Positions 5,235 to 5,787 of a stretch of 5,787 nucleotides of DNA are shown here, piece after piece (within the stretch, counting starts at the first letter, position 1; each line of letters opens with the position of its first letter). Below the pieces are notes generated by a model. That model was given only the letters and a program-made list of their open reading frames with translations, made no database searches and had not been told where the DNA came from. Source of the stretch: JAAETI01 sp965368515 (GTDB taxonomy: Bacteria > Actinomycetota > Acidimicrobiia > Spongiisociales > UBA5794); NCBI GenBank assembly GCA_965368515.1, contig CBDUNF010000218.1:1-5787 (forward strand), given 5' to 3'. The position numbers and the translations under genes were made by a program.

Positions 5235-5787
5235 ATGGGTCACGCGACCGTTGATCATGAGCTTGATGTAGATACCGAGTACCGGTTGCTCCAGGAGCGG
5301 CTCGATCGCAACGTCACCGGTGCCCCGGATTCGGAAGCTATGCGTCGAGTGCTGCGCCTGCTGTTCACCCCAGAGGAAGCCCATATTGCCCGGCAGCTGC
5401 CGCAGGTGATTTCCGTGCCTGCGTTAGCGGAGAAGCTCGAGATGGATGTTGATCAACTCGACGGGCAAATCACCACGATGGCTGAGCGCGGGCTGGTGCT
5501 GGACTTCGAACGCAAAGGGAAGCGCTACGTCCTCGCCACGCCGATAGTGATTGGCTTCTATGAGTTCACGTTCATGCGGGAACGTCCGGACGCACCGATG
5601 GCAGAGTACGCCGAAGCGTTCGACGGGTTGTTTGAGGACGAGGCCTTCGTTCGCGCGGTCTTTGCGGGAAGCACCCAGCTCGGACGTTCCTTTGTCCGCG
5701 AAGAAGCGGTCACGTCGGAGATTCTGGAGTGGGAACGAGCTACCGAGGTTGTGCGCGCCGCAGAGTCGGTAGCGGTCAGCCTGTGCC
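5235..5787 (+). CDS. Winged-helix / 4Fe-4S ferredoxin-type protein (N-terminal part; runs off window)
   Basis: The frame gives 184 residues plus one base before the right edge. The order of elements resembles a family of uncharacterised iron-sulfur proteins: an N-terminal amphipathic segment (EYRLLQERLDRNVTGAPDSE, 15-34), a helix-turn-helix/winged-helix-like region (FTPEEAHIARQLP at 44-56, then VPALAEKLEMDVDQLDGQI at 61-79 and ERGLVLDFERKGKRYVLA at 84-101), a linker (TPIVIGFYEFTFMRERPD, 102-119), and a segment ILEWERATEVVRAAESVAVSLC (163-184). In relatives the last block leads into a CxCR-type motif, so Cys184 is probably the first cluster ligand and the ferredoxin part lies beyond the window. 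The protein could act in cytoplasmic electron transfer or redox sensing; no role is established. It is divergent from the acyltransferase gene across about 142 nt. The family call is from memory of motif order and cannot be confirmed without the missing half. Confidence 0.78.
   Translation, partial: MGHATVDHELDVDTEYRLLQERLDRNVTGAPDSEAMRRVLRLLFTPEEAHIARQLPQVISVPALAEKLEMDVDQLDGQITTMAERGLVLDFERKGKRYVLATPIVIGFYEFTFMRERPDAPMAEYAEAFDGLFEDEAFVRAVFAGSTQLGRSFVREEAVTSEILEWERATEVVRAAESVAVSLC

Noticed and set aside
1..5787. CRISPR array, tRNA, insertion sequence or phage attachment site
   Set aside because: Scanning both strands by eye showed no regularly spaced repeats, cloverleaf-like segments, transposase motifs or terminal inverted repeats with target duplications.

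Overview
The window looks like chromosomal DNA of a high-GC actinobacterium (roughly 60% G+C by eye). A free-living lineage such as the Acidimicrobiia would fit, but the genus cannot be fixed from sequence alone. The pointers are a DinB polymerase with an actinobacterial-type C-terminal extension, a consensus Gram-positive/actinobacterial LexA box, an apparently leaderless mRNA, a split-barrel enzyme of the F420-dependent group, a DUF2804 protein, and a lipoprotein with a long Thr/Pro linker. No tRNA, rRNA, CRISPR array, insertion sequence or phage gene is visible.

Layout from left to right. (1) 1-534, minus strand: the N-terminal part of a secreted lipoprotein whose 3' end lies outside the window. 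(2) 535-659: its probable promoter, with an inverted repeat. (3) 660-1685, minus: a full-length DUF2804 protein. (4) 1686-1798: a divergent control region with a perfect 18-bp LexA palindrome set between a -35 and a -10 element, apparently driving a leaderless dinB. (5) 1799-3046, plus: dinB, a complete and apparently active Y-family polymerase. (6) 3043-3225, minus: the relic of a nitrilase gene in which the first ~20 residues are joined directly to the last ~40. (7) 3226-3693, minus: a pyridoxamine-oxidase-like split-barrel protein, probably F420-dependent. (8) 3734-5092, minus: a multi-pass acyltransferase-3 membrane protein. (9) 5093-5234: a second divergent intergenic region with a strong small hairpin. 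(10) 5235 to the right edge, plus: the N-terminal half of a winged-helix plus iron-sulfur protein, cut at what is probably its first cluster cysteine.

How the genes relate. Regions 8, 7 and 6 run in the same direction with small gaps (40 nt, then 0 nt), so they may form one transcription unit whose last gene has decayed. dinB is a single-gene SOS unit that ends tail-to-tail against the nitrilase relic, the two stop codons sharing the tetranucleotide CTAG. The other genes show no obvious common pathway and look like ordinary chromosomal housekeeping or accessory functions. The two most informative points are the compact SOS-controlled leaderless dinB promoter and the internally deleted nitrilase. 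I see no convincing undescribed multi-gene system.
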